From assembly GCA_963711635.1 (NCBI GenBank), contig CAVQEZ010000006.1, forward strand, positions 62,001 through 126,000: a stretch of DNA of 64,000 bases, in the 5' to 3' direction. Shown piece by piece: positions 8,455 to 16,146 of the stretch. The position numbers and the translations under genes were made by a program. The notes under the pieces were generated by a model that saw only the letters and a list, made by a program, of their open reading frames with translations, was not told where the DNA came from and ran no database searches. Position 1 is the stretch's first letter. Each line of letters starts with the position of its first letter. This DNA comes from CADEED01 sp963711635 (GTDB lineage: Bacteria > Pseudomonadota > Gammaproteobacteria > Steroidobacterales > Steroidobacteraceae).

Positions 8455-10104
8455 TCAGTTCATGCGCGAGAAGCCGCCTGAACTGCCGCCGCTGGAACCG
8501 CCACCACTGCCGCCGCCTGATCCGCCGCGGTTGGTACCACCCGACGACCGCGCGCCACGCGCGAAGCCGCTTCGTTGACCGCGGCTCGCGCCGCGCGCCG
8601 CGCCATTGCGATCGCCGCGGGGCGCACCGTGGCCGTTGCCGCCACCTTGATGCCCGCCTTTGTGGCCGCCTTGGTGCTGGCCGGAGCTGCGCTGCTGCCC
8701 GCCGCCCTGGCGGCGCGGCGCGTGCGGACGCTTGTTACCCTCCGGATTTCGTTCGGTACCGGGCTGCTGCGGACGGTCGCCCGATGCCGCGCTCGCGCCG
8801 GCGTCACGTAGATAGGCATCGTGCGTGGCCGTACCCGGCTTGTGACGCTGGCCGCCATGCCCGCCGCGCCCACCTTGCTGGCCGCGCGGTCGTCGATGCT
8901 CGGAGCGCCGACGTGGATCCTGGTGCGGCTGGTGCTCGCGCGGCTCGCCATCGCGTTCGGCACGAGTCGGGTGCGATCCTTCCTTGATCTCGAACTTCGG
9001 CGTCGGCACGAACTCCACCTGGCGCTTCAGCAACTTTTCGATGTCCCTGAGGTACGACATTTCGTCCGGCGACACCAGCGAGATGGCGGCGCCGGTGGAA
9101 CCGGCCCGCGCCGTGCGGCCGATGCGGTGCACGTAATCCTCGGGCACGTTGGGCAGCTCGTAGTTCACGACGTGCGGCAGCTCCTTGATGTCGAGCCCGC
9201 GAGCCGCGACTTCGGTGGCCACCAGCGCCGTGATCTTGTTGTCCTTGAAGTCCTGCAGCGCCTTCACGCGCGCGTTCTGGCTCTTGTTGCCGTGGATGGC
9301 CATGGCGTTGACGCCGGCGCGCTCCAGCTGCTGCGTGAGGCGGTTCGCGCCGTGCTTGGTGCGCGTGAACACCAGTACCTGGTGCCAGTTGCCCTCGTTG
9401 ATGAGATGCGCGAGCAGGTGGCGCTTGTGTTCTTTCGGCACGCGGTACGCGCTCTGCTCCACTTTCTCCGCCGTCGCGTTGCGCGGCGTGACCTGCACGC
9501 TCACCGGGTTCTTCACGAAGCGGCTTGCGAGGTCGCGGATGTCGTCGGAGTAGGTCGCCGAGAACATGAGGTTCTGGCGCTGCGCCGGCAACATCTTGAG
9601 CACGCGCTTGATGTCGTGGATGAAGCCCATGTCGAGCATGCGGTCGGCTTCGTCGAGCACGAAGATCTGCACCTCGGAGAGCGAGACGGCGCGCTGTTCG
9701 CACAGGTCCAGCAGGCGGCCCGGCGTCGCCACCAGGATGTCGCAGCCGTGCCGCGCCTTGTCGATCTGCGGCCGTTCGGAGACGCCGCCGAAGATGGCCT
9801 GCGAGCGCAGGTCGACGTACTTGCCGTAGTCCTTGACGCTCTGCTCGACCTGGGCGGCCAGCTCGCGCGTCGGGGTGAGAACCAGCGCGCGCGGATTGCG
9901 CGCGCCGCGACTGCCTAGCTTCTGCAGCATGGGCAGCACGAAGCCGGCGGTCTTGCCGGTGCCGGTCTGCGCGCCGGCGAGTACGTCGCGGCCCGCGAGC
10001 ACGGCGGGAATCGCCTCGAGCTGGATGGGAGTGGGAGTCGTGTAGCCCTTGTCGGCCACGGCACGCAGCAGCTCGGGCTTGAGCCCGAGAGTTTCGAATG
10101 ACAT
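8455..10104 (-). CDS. rhlE: DEAD-box ATP-dependent RNA helicase, RhlE type
   Basis: The protein has 549 residues. It carries the Q motif region near PTPIQLEAIP, Walker A AQTGTGKT (45-52), LDEADRMLDMGF (DEAD box), a SAT motif and HRIGRTARAG (motif VI), followed by a long basic, Gly/Ser/Arg-rich tail of about 170 residues with HPTRAERDGE, GGQRHKPG and terminal GGS repeats. Core order and the N-terminus MSFETLGLKPELLRAV match RhlE, which remodels RNA in ribosome assembly and mRNA decay. The tail probably gives non-specific RNA binding. A promoter with good spacing lies about 165 bp upstream, leaving a long untranslated leader. Confidence 0.93.
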   Translation of the reverse strand: MSFETLGLKPELLRAVADKGYTTPTPIQLEAIPAVLAGRDVLAGAQTGTGKTAGFVLPMLQKLGSRGARNPRALVLTPTRELAAQVEQSVKDYGKYVDLRSQAIFGGVSERPQIDKARHGCDILVATPGRLLDLCEQRAVSLSEVQIFVLDEADRMLDMGFIHDIKRVLKMLPAQRQNLMFSATYSDDIRDLASRFVKNPVSVQVTPRNATAEKVEQSAYRVPKEHKRHLLAHLINEGNWHQVLVFTRTKHGANRLTQQLERAGVNAMAIHGNKSQNARVKALQDFKDNKITALVATEVAARGLDIKELPHVVNYELPNVPEDYVHRIGRTARAGSTGAAISLVSPDEMSYLRDIEKLLKRQVEFVPTPKFEIKEGSHPTRAERDGEPREHQPHQDPRRRSEHRRPRGQQGGRGGHGGQRHKPGTATHDAYLRDAGASAASGDRPQQPGTERNPEGNKRPHAPRRQGGGQQRSSGQHQGGHKGGHQGGGNGHGAPRGDRNGAARGASRGQRSGFARGARSSGGTNRGGSGGGSGGGSSGGSSGGFSRMN

Positions 10105-10268
10105 GAAATACCTATGTAAAAGATTGTATGAAGCGACTCGCAGTGCCCTGGCCGAAGCCGGGCAGCGGTCATTAGCGAGGAGAGTTTGCTAAGTGGTGCG
10201 TCCAGCGACGCCTTCAGACTTGCGAGCTTTAGGGGGCGATGACCGCGCGACCCTGATAAGCGGGCGCG

Positions 10269-10297
10269 ACTATACAGACCGGGCCAGCGCCGCGCAA
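10269..10297 (-). promoter_or_regulatory. Sigma70-type promoter for rhlE
   Basis: On the minus strand TTGCGC (10297-10292) and TATAGT (10274-10269) are separated by exactly 17 bp. Transcription would start near 10262 and give a leader of about 155 nt before the rhlE start at 10104, which resembles the long leaders of cold-regulated RNA helicase genes. Confidence 0.45.
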
Positions 10298-10575
10298 AGC
10301 CAATTGTGAAAAAAATTCAAAACGGCCCGCGGCCGGGCCCGGCCGCTCCGGGAACGTGAACTGCGTCGCCTTTTCCGAGGGTTATGTCGGCGTCCGCGAA
10401 GCTGCGTACGGCGCTTCTAACTAATCGGAATCGACACATCGTATTTGCACGTAGGCAGCCGCCGACGCATCTCGGAAAAATTTTCGCGCTCGCGTGGTGC
10501 TGTGTGTCTGCATTCAGAGACCCACGCGCTCCGTAGTCTTACGACGCACGGACTCATTCTCACAAAGGGATCTCT
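10298..10575. other. Rest of the rhlE/DUF4394 divergent intergenic region
   Basis: No coding sequence is seen here. The stretch holds an A/T-rich run (TGAAAAAAATTC near 10308-10320) just upstream of the rhlE promoter and GC-rich inverted sequence (CGGCCCGCGGCCGGGCCCGG, near 10324-10343). It must contain the promoter of the DUF4394 lipoprotein, which I could not place. Confidence 0.35.
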
Positions 10576-13107
10576 ATGACTACGCCTCGTGTTGGCCGCA
10601 ACCTACTTGCGACCTCGCTGATCGTTTCGGTGCTCACCGCCTGCGGGGGCGGCGGTGGGGGTGGGAGCTCTCCGACGCCATCGCCGTCGCCCTCGCCTGC
10701 ACCTGCGCCGGCACCCGCCCCTGCACCGGCACCAGCACCAGCACCGGCACCAGCACCCGCGCCTGCTCCGACGCCGACGCCGACGCCGGCACCGGTTCCG
10801 CCTCCGGGCGCCGGGGTCACTTCGGGCAATACCCTCGGCGTGACCAGCACCGGCCGACTCGTGACTTTCGATCGCGAAGATCCCGCCCTGGATACGGCCA
10901 TCGCCATCACCGGCCTGCAGTCCGGCGAAACCGTGCTGGGCATCGACATCCGCGCGGGCGGCGCAACGCCCGGCCAGTTGTACGCGCTCGGCAGCACCGG
11001 TCGCGTCTACACGGTCGATACCACCACCGGCGTGGCCACGCAGAAATCCACGCTGACGGCCGATGCGGGCGATTCCACCGATGCGTTCACGCAGCTCAGC
11101 GGCACGGAATTCGGCGTCGACTTCAACGACGCCGCCGACCGGCTGCGCGTAGTCAGCGACACCGGTCAGAATCTGCGCATCGACGTCGACAGCGGCGCCA
11201 CCATCACCGATGCGGCACTGAGCCGCACCGGCGTGAATGGCGCGGCATACACGAACGCATTCGCGGCAGCCTGCCGTGCGACGGCGTACTACATCGATTC
11301 GACCACCGACGAGCTGCTCACCACCACGGATCCGAACGGCGGCGTGCTCACAGCGGTCGGTCCGCTGGGTGTGGATGCCAGCGCGGTCAGTGACTTCGAG
11401 ATCGCCTCCGACGCGACCGGCAATACCGGCTACGCCGTGCTGGTAGTGGGCAACGCGGCAACTTCGTACGAGATCGACCTCGCCACCGGTACGGCCGCGA
11501 CTGCGGGCCCCGTCACGCGTCTCGACGCGGGCGAGCTGGTGCGCGACACCACGATCGCATCGACTGCGGGTCCTGCGCAGGATCCCGGCGATCTGTACGC
11601 GGTCACCGAATCGGGCAGATTGGTATCGTTCGCCTCCACGGCACCGCAGAAGGTCTGCACGTCGGTGCAGTTGTCCGGTCAGCAGTCGGGCGAGACCATC
11701 CTGAGTGTGGACGTGCGACCCGCGGATCAGAACCTGTACGCGCTGGGCAGCACCGGACGCCTGTACAACCTCGATGAGGGAACGGGTGCGCTCACGCTCA
11801 AGGGCACGCTGATTGCGGGGGGCGGCGTCAACGATCCTTACCTGGGCATCGAGGGCACGGAACACGGCGTCGACTTCAACCCGGGCAACGACCTGCTGCG
11901 CATCGTGGGCGACAATGGCTTCAACGCACGCGTGCTGAATCTCGACGCGGTCGGCGGCACCACCGTGACTACCGACCCGGACCTGAATCCGGCGGGTAGA
12001 GTGATTGGTGCGGCCGCCTACGGCAATGGAGTCGCGGGTACCAACATCTCGACGTTCTTCATGGTCGACTCGGCAAGCGATGCCTTGTATTCATTGGGCG
12101 GCCTCACGGGAACCGTCACGCAGATCGGGACCACGCTCGGCCTCGGCGATGTGAGCGGCGTGGGTGGCTTCGACATCTACGGCACCAACAATCGCGGAAT
12201 CGCGGCCCTGAGCGTCGGGGCTGAGACGGGTTCGACGCTGTACAACGTGCAGCTCAACACCGGCGTGGCAACGGCGATCGGCGCGATCGGGACGGGTGAA
12301 CGTGTGCGCTCGCTCACGTACGCCATGGCGCCGGTCGCGACGCTGTGGGGACTCACATCCACCGGGCGCCTGGTGAGCTTCACGCTCCAGGCTCCGGCCA
12401 CGTTCCTGACCGACACGGCCGTGACCGGTCTGCAGGGCGGCGAATCGCTGGTGGCCATCGACGTCCGGCCGGCGGACGGTCAGCTCTACGGATTGACCAG
12501 CGCCGGGCGGCTGGTGCCAGTCGATCCGACGACGGGAGTCGCCGGCGCGGGCATCACGCTCACGGCGAATCCGGCCGACACGGCGGCGCCTGTTTATGCC
12601 GGACTCAGCGGCACGCGCTTCGGCATGGACTTCCACGCCTTCGATGACCTGCTGCGAATCCACAGCAACACCGGTCAAAGCCTGCGCGTGATCACAGCTG
12701 ACGGCACGGTGTCGCAGGACACCGATCTGCAGGCCCCGGGCGGACTCAATCCTCCCCAGGTCTTCGGCACGGCATACGCCAACAACTACGTGGGTGGGGG
12801 TTCGACGGTGTCGTACGTGGTCGATGCGGGCAACAACCGCGTGCTGCGCCATTCGTCGATCGCCGGAACGATGGAATTCATCGGCGCGGGTATCGGCGTG
12901 GATATCGTGGCAGGAGGCATCCAGGCCGAAGGTGACATGGACATAGCCGGTGGCGAGAACGGCCTCATGCTGGCCGCCTTGCTGCCCACGGGTGCAACGC
13001 AGTCCATTCTGTATCGCATCGCGCCAGCCACCGGGACGGGCGCGTCGTTGGGTGCCATCGGCCCGGCCGGCACCGTCCTCACGGACTTCGCGATTCAGCT
13101 GCAATGA
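10576..13107 (+). CDS. Putative lipoprotein with three DUF4394 units
   Basis: The 843-residue protein has a lipobox (LTAC, Cys23), then a poly-Gly run and a Pro/Ala linker of about 40 residues encoded by near-perfect six-base repeats (10680-10800). Three related segments follow, each about 240 residues and starting with 'LGVTSTGRLVTF', 'YAVTESGRLVSF' or 'WGLTSTGRLVSF'. They share YALGSTGR..., GTEFGVDFN..D.LRVVSD and LNPAG/AYANN patterns. These are features of DUF4394, predicted beta-propeller-like. Many family members carry one or two units. The protein is likely anchored in the outer membrane with the propeller held away by the linker. Function unknown. Confidence 0.85.
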   Translation: MTTPRVGRNLLATSLIVSVLTACGGGGGGGSSPTPSPSPSPAPAPAPAPAPAPAPAPAPAPAPAPTPTPTPAPVPPPGAGVTSGNTLGVTSTGRLVTFDREDPALDTAIAITGLQSGETVLGIDIRAGGATPGQLYALGSTGRVYTVDTTTGVATQKSTLTADAGDSTDAFTQLSGTEFGVDFNDAADRLRVVSDTGQNLRIDVDSGATITDAALSRTGVNGAAYTNAFAAACRATAYYIDSTTDELLTTTDPNGGVLTAVGPLGVDASAVSDFEIASDATGNTGYAVLVVGNAATSYEIDLATGTAATAGPVTRLDAGELVRDTTIASTAGPAQDPGDLYAVTESGRLVSFASTAPQKVCTSVQLSGQQSGETILSVDVRPADQNLYALGSTGRLYNLDEGTGALTLKGTLIAGGGVNDPYLGIEGTEHGVDFNPGNDLLRIVGDNGFNARVLNLDAVGGTTVTTDPDLNPAGRVIGAAAYGNGVAGTNISTFFMVDSASDALYSLGGLTGTVTQIGTTLGLGDVSGVGGFDIYGTNNRGIAALSVGAETGSTLYNVQLNTGVATAIGAIGTGERVRSLTYAMAPVATLWGLTSTGRLVSFTLQAPATFLTDTAVTGLQGGESLVAIDVRPADGQLYGLTSAGRLVPVDPTTGVAGAGITLTANPADTAAPVYAGLSGTRFGMDFHAFDDLLRIHSNTGQSLRVITADGTVSQDTDLQAPGGLNPPQVFGTAYANNYVGGGSTVSYVVDAGNNRVLRHSSIAGTMEFIGAGIGVDIVAGGIQAEGDMDIAGGENGLMLAALLPTGATQSILYRIAPATGTGASLGAIGPAGTVLTDFAIQLQ

Positions 13108-13157
13108 GCACGGGGATGAGGGCTATCGCGGCGCGTTCGCAATAGCCGGTGAGTGAA

Positions 13158-13197
13158 TGAGGCGGCAGCCTGTTAGGCTGCCGCCTCATGTCTTTTC
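13158..13197 (+). terminator. Terminator hairpin after the DUF4394 gene
   Basis: A perfect 13-bp stem (TGAGGCGGCAGCC at 13158-13170 with GGCTGCCGCCTCA at 13176-13188) and a TGTTA loop is followed by TGTCTTTT. It lies 50 bp after the DUF4394 stop and before the next start at 13211. Confidence 0.55.
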
Positions 13198-13210
13198 CCC
13201 GAAGTGCCGG

Positions 13211-13897
13211 ATGAAATGGATCGGGATCGGCCTTGCGGCCATCATCGCCGTGGCGGTGGGCGCCTGGTGGTACGAGTACCACCGCGCCGGATCCGCGCTG
13301 TTGCAGCAGCCCATCTACCGCGTGCTCAAGAAACACGAACGCTCGCTGTACGACGAGCTGCTCGAGGAGTACCGCGTCTACCAGCGCGGTGAAGTGGGGC
13401 CGGAGAAATTCGCGAACCTCGCGAATTCGCAGATCAGCCTGGCCGCGACCCAGCGGCTCGCACATGCCTCCGAAGAATCCGTACTGGCACTGATGCGCGA
13501 CATGCTGGCTACGGCCAAAAAGCTGCAGGGCAAATCCGGGGATGCCTGTTTTCGCTACTGGTTTCCCCAGGTGGCGGGGCCGCCGGACATCGCGCAATCG
13601 ATCGAGCCCGCCGCGCAGGCGCACACGCTGGAGCTCATGGGTGAGGTGATCCGCAGCGCCGCGGAGAATCCTGCGCCGCTGCCCGAACCCGCATCCGTCA
13701 AGGACAACCTCGCCAGTGTCATCAACGCGACCTACGAACAGTTCGGCACCGACGCACAGATGCTGGCGCATGCCGAAGATGCACGCGTCGACCGCGGCAA
13801 GGTGTGCGCGATCACGATCTCGGTGTACGAACGCATCCTGAGATTTCCGCCGGCCCAGGCCAGCGCGTTGCTGCGTGCGATGACCCAAGTCAGGTAA
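13211..13897 (+). CDS. Membrane-anchored protein of unknown function
   Basis: The 228-residue protein has one N-terminal membrane segment (IGIGLAAIIAVAVGAWWYEY) and a helical, charged remainder including YRVLKKHERSLYDELLEEYR. Two cysteines are spaced far apart (GDACFRYWFP and RGKVCAIT). The start at 13211 is preferred over an in-frame ATG at 13157, which lies inside the upstream terminator hairpin. I do not recognise the family. The stop is followed immediately by a GGGGACAGTCCCC palindrome of the dispersed repeat family. Confidence 0.68.
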   Translation: MKWIGIGLAAIIAVAVGAWWYEYHRAGSALLQQPIYRVLKKHERSLYDELLEEYRVYQRGEVGPEKFANLANSQISLAATQRLAHASEESVLALMRDMLATAKKLQGKSGDACFRYWFPQVAGPPDIAQSIEPAAQAHTLELMGEVIRSAAENPAPLPEPASVKDNLASVINATYEQFGTDAQMLAHAEDARVDRGKVCAITISVYERILRFPPAQASALLRAMTQVR

Positions 13898-13898
13898 T

Positions 13899-13911
13899 GG
13901 GGACAGTCCCC
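13899..13911. repeat. GGGGACAGTCCCC palindrome (dispersed repeat family)
   Basis: A 13-bp palindrome sits 1 bp after a stop codon and just before the convergent gene's stop. The same core occurs as GGGGACACTCCCC at 42.8 kb and 58.26 kb. Confidence 0.45.
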
Positions 13912-13914
13912 GAT

Positions 13915-14280
13915 TCACCGCGCCTGATCGACGAGGAACAGGTCGGTCAGCAGCGCACGCAGGTGAATGGTGGCATTCAGATTGTCCACCAGCAGCGAGC
14001 CGAGGGCCGGCGCATCGAGCACCAGGCCGATGGCGCCCTGCGCAATGACGGCGTCCTCCCGGACCGCGTCGACAAACCTGCGCGTGCTGGCTGCATGCGT
14101 CGCGCCGGCACGCGACACCGCGGCTTCAACCTCGTGCCCCAGTCCTTCGAGCGCGGCATGCATGCGTTCCAGCATCTGCCGGATCTGCGAGCCGGATTCG
14201 TCGGTACGGCCCTGCGCCGCATAGGCCAGTGAGAATTCGTATCCCGCCTCGATGGCCTCGAGGCGCTCGGTCAACGTCAT
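13915..14280 (-). CDS. Small helical protein of unknown function
   Basis: The 121-residue frame starts MTLTERLEAIEAGYEFSLAY and is predicted to be mostly amphipathic helix (IRQMLERMHAALEGLGHEVE, LLVDNLNATIHLRALLTD). No signal peptide, cysteine motif or membrane segment is present. It follows the cytochrome b gene by 20 bp on the same strand, so it is probably the last gene of that operon. I do not recognise the family. Confidence 0.58.
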   Translation of the reverse strand: MTLTERLEAIEAGYEFSLAYAAQGRTDESGSQIRQMLERMHAALEGLGHEVEAAVSRAGATHAASTRRFVDAVREDAVIAQGAIGLVLDAPALGSLLVDNLNATIHLRALLTDLFLVDQAR

Positions 14281-14300
14281 TTGTTCTGTCTTCCTTCTTC

Positions 14301-14933
14301 TTACGGCCCGTTTTCTTTCGGATCGTCTTTGCGCTGGCCGGACCAGCGTGCGGGGTCATGAAATACCGCCGCTTCCTCGCGCGTCATCTGTCCGCCGATC
14401 ATGGCACGCAGGTAGGCGCGCTTCTCGGGCAGCAACGAGAAATAGATGTGCCACATGGTGAGCACCAGGATCAGCAGCGCCGACGCGCCATGCAGCACGT
14501 AGACGACACCCCAGGTGGATGCGTCCAGTAGATAGGGATCGCGCTTCCAGAACGGCGTGTCCACCTTGGCGAGCATGATGACGCCGGTCACCGTCGCCAC
14601 CAGCACCGCGAATCCGAGCACCGCGTGCATGAGCTTCTGCGGCAGCGTGTACTTGGCCGCCTTCTTTCCCTGCGCGAACTCGCGCAGATGTCGTGGCCAG
14701 ATCAGCATGCAGCGCAGGCGCTGGAAGAAAGTGGCGCGCACGGTGTGAAACAGCACGGCAACCGTCAGCACCACGCCCGTGATCCAGTGCAGCGGCACCC
14801 ACGAGAACTTCAGGCCGAGGATGGGCAGGAAGGCGCTGGCCAGCAGCAACAGCACGGCCAGCGCGGTCACCCAGTGGAACGCGCGGTCGATGGGCGCGTG
14901 CCGCGTGATCAGCGTTTGCGCAGGGTCCGCCAT
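14301..14933 (-). CDS. Cytochrome b561-type membrane protein
   Basis: The 210-residue protein has four or five membrane segments and histidines placed as in di-heme cytochrome b561/formate dehydrogenase gamma proteins: HAPIDRAFHW near the N-terminus, VPLHWITG, LFHTVRA, KLMHAVLG, LHGASALL and TMWHIYFS. Such proteins pass electrons between quinol and a periplasmic or cytochrome partner. The C-terminal tail is charged and soluble. It overlaps by 25 bp with a tiny upstream membrane ORF and is followed by a small unknown gene. No dehydrogenase subunit lies in the same operon, so the electron partner is unknown. Confidence 0.85.
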   Translation of the reverse strand: MADPAQTLITRHAPIDRAFHWVTALAVLLLLASAFLPILGLKFSWVPLHWITGVVLTVAVLFHTVRATFFQRLRCMLIWPRHLREFAQGKKAAKYTLPQKLMHAVLGFAVLVATVTGVIMLAKVDTPFWKRDPYLLDASTWGVVYVLHGASALLILVLTMWHIYFSLLPEKRAYLRAMIGGQMTREEAAVFHDPARWSGQRKDDPKENGP

Positions 14934-15052
14934 GCCAGGTGACCCATGATGACAGCCAGGCCGAGGCCGAACGCCCAGGGCAAGAGGTCCCAGGACATGC
15001 CTTCCAGTGTTTCCTGGTTCCAGGCGTTACGGGTGGTGCGGAGTAATTCCAT
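14909..15052 (-). CDS. 47-residue single-span membrane protein overlapping the cytochrome b gene
   Basis: A short open frame from ATG 15052..15050 to TGA 14911..14909 encodes MELLRTTRNAWNQETLEG, then one hydrophobic span (LLPWAFGLGLAVIMGHLAW) and a basic end RTLRKR. Its last 25 bp overlap the first codons of the cytochrome b561 gene in another frame, which suggests translational coupling. The positive residues after the span fit a cytoplasmic C-terminus. It may be a small accessory subunit of the cytochrome. No family is recognised and it could be non-coding. Confidence 0.45.
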   Translation of the reverse strand: MELLRTTRNAWNQETLEGMSWDLLPWAFGLGLAVIMGHLAWRTLRKR

Positions 15053-15059
15053 GAGTAGT

Positions 15060-15128
15060 GGTTGAGGAATGGGGTCAAGGAAATGGGGTCAGGCACCATT
15101 TCCGGGGACGGAAATGGAGCCAGACCCC
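15060..15128. repeat. Dispersed repeat copy (GGGGTCAGGCACC / GGGGAC type)
   Basis: Repeated AATGGGGTCA and GGAAATGGGGTCAGGCACC motifs, then CCGGGGACGGAAATGG and AGCCAGACCCCC, form imperfect inverted repeats. The copy fills the whole space between the cytochrome b operon start and the stop of the FAD subunit gene, and its last bases touch that stop codon. Confidence 0.55.
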
Positions 15129-16134
15129 CTAACTATCGCGCACTGCGCGCCGGACGAGGTTCTCCATCAGCGGAATCTTGTAGTCGTTGTACTGCACCGC
15201 AGTCGCGCCCTGGCTGGCGGTGCGCCCGGCGATCAGCGCGGTGTCGTCGTTCTGCGGCTGGCCGATCACGGCCTGCTCGACGGCTTTGAGTCGCCGCGGC
15301 ACGCACTCGACCGCGCCGCAGGCGATACGGATGTTCTTGATGATGTTGCCGTCGATGTGCATCGCCGCCGCCACGCTGACGAGCGCGAAATCCCAGCGTG
15401 GCGCGGTCCGTGACCTTCTCGAAGTAGAACTTCGCACCGGCCCATTTCTTCGGGAAGCGCACCGCGGTGAGCACTTCACCGGGCTTCAGCGACGGTCATG
15501 CGCGTGATGTCCATCGCCGGGCCGATGAAGAATTCCTCGGCCGGCACGACGCGCTCGCCCTCGCCGGGCCGCGATGACCATCTGTGCGCGTCGAGCGCCA
15601 CGCACGCGGTGCGCCATGTCCGATGGCGTCACCGCGATGCAGCGGCGCGCGCCAAACAGGCAATGCTCGCGGTTCTGGCCCTGCGGCGTGTCGGCGTAGC
15701 AGGTGTTGCCACCCGCGCGATAACAGTTCACGCCCGTCGCGGTAGTACCAGCAGCGCGCGTCCTGGCAGAGATTGCCGCCCAGCGTGCCGGCGTTGCGGA
15801 TCTGCGGGCTGGCGACGCGGCCGGCGGCCGCGGCGAGCAGACCGTACTTCTCGCGCACGCACCGGCGCATTCTGCTGCGATCTCGGTGAGCGTGGTCAGC
15901 GCGCCGATCTCGAGGCCATCGGCGGTTTCGCGCATGCCCGTGAGCTCCGTGATGCCCGTGATGTCGATGACGCGCCTCGGGCCGCTTGGCGCGGTCCTTG
16001 AACCAGTCGAAGCTGTCTTGCCCGCCGGCCAGGAGCCAGCGCCTTCGCCGATCGTCCTTCGCGAGGTCGATGCGCGCCTGTCCACGCGTGTCCGGCTGGT
16101 ACAGCTCGAAGTGCGGCATCATGTCTCGGGGCAT
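15129..16134 (-). pseudogene. FAD-binding subunit of a PaoABC-type molybdenum oxidoreductase, frameshifted
   Basis: Starting MPRDMMPHFELYQPDTRGQA, the broken frames give WLLAGGQDSFDWFKDRA (FAD-binding), GLEIGALTTLTEIAAE, NAGTLGGNLCQDARCWYYRD, then NCYRAGGNTCYADTPQGQ and HCLFGARRCIAVTPSDMA, ending YKIPLMENLVRRAVRDS. This is the xanthine dehydrogenase family FAD subunit. The cysteine-rich insertion matches the extra [4Fe-4S] site of PaoB and 4-hydroxybenzoyl-CoA reductase beta. Several single-base insertions break it; one gives GGGCG for GGCG near 15735. It is the last gene of the three-gene operon, 12 bp behind the molybdenum subunit. Confidence 0.78.
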
Positions 16135-16146
16135 TCGTGCAGCTCC

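Noticed and set aside
10680..10800. Short tandem repeats that could suggest a CRISPR-like or minisatellite array.
   Set aside because: They are in-frame Pro/Ala codons (CCGGCACCAGCA-like) forming a protein linker in the DUF4394 lipoprotein; there are no spacers.
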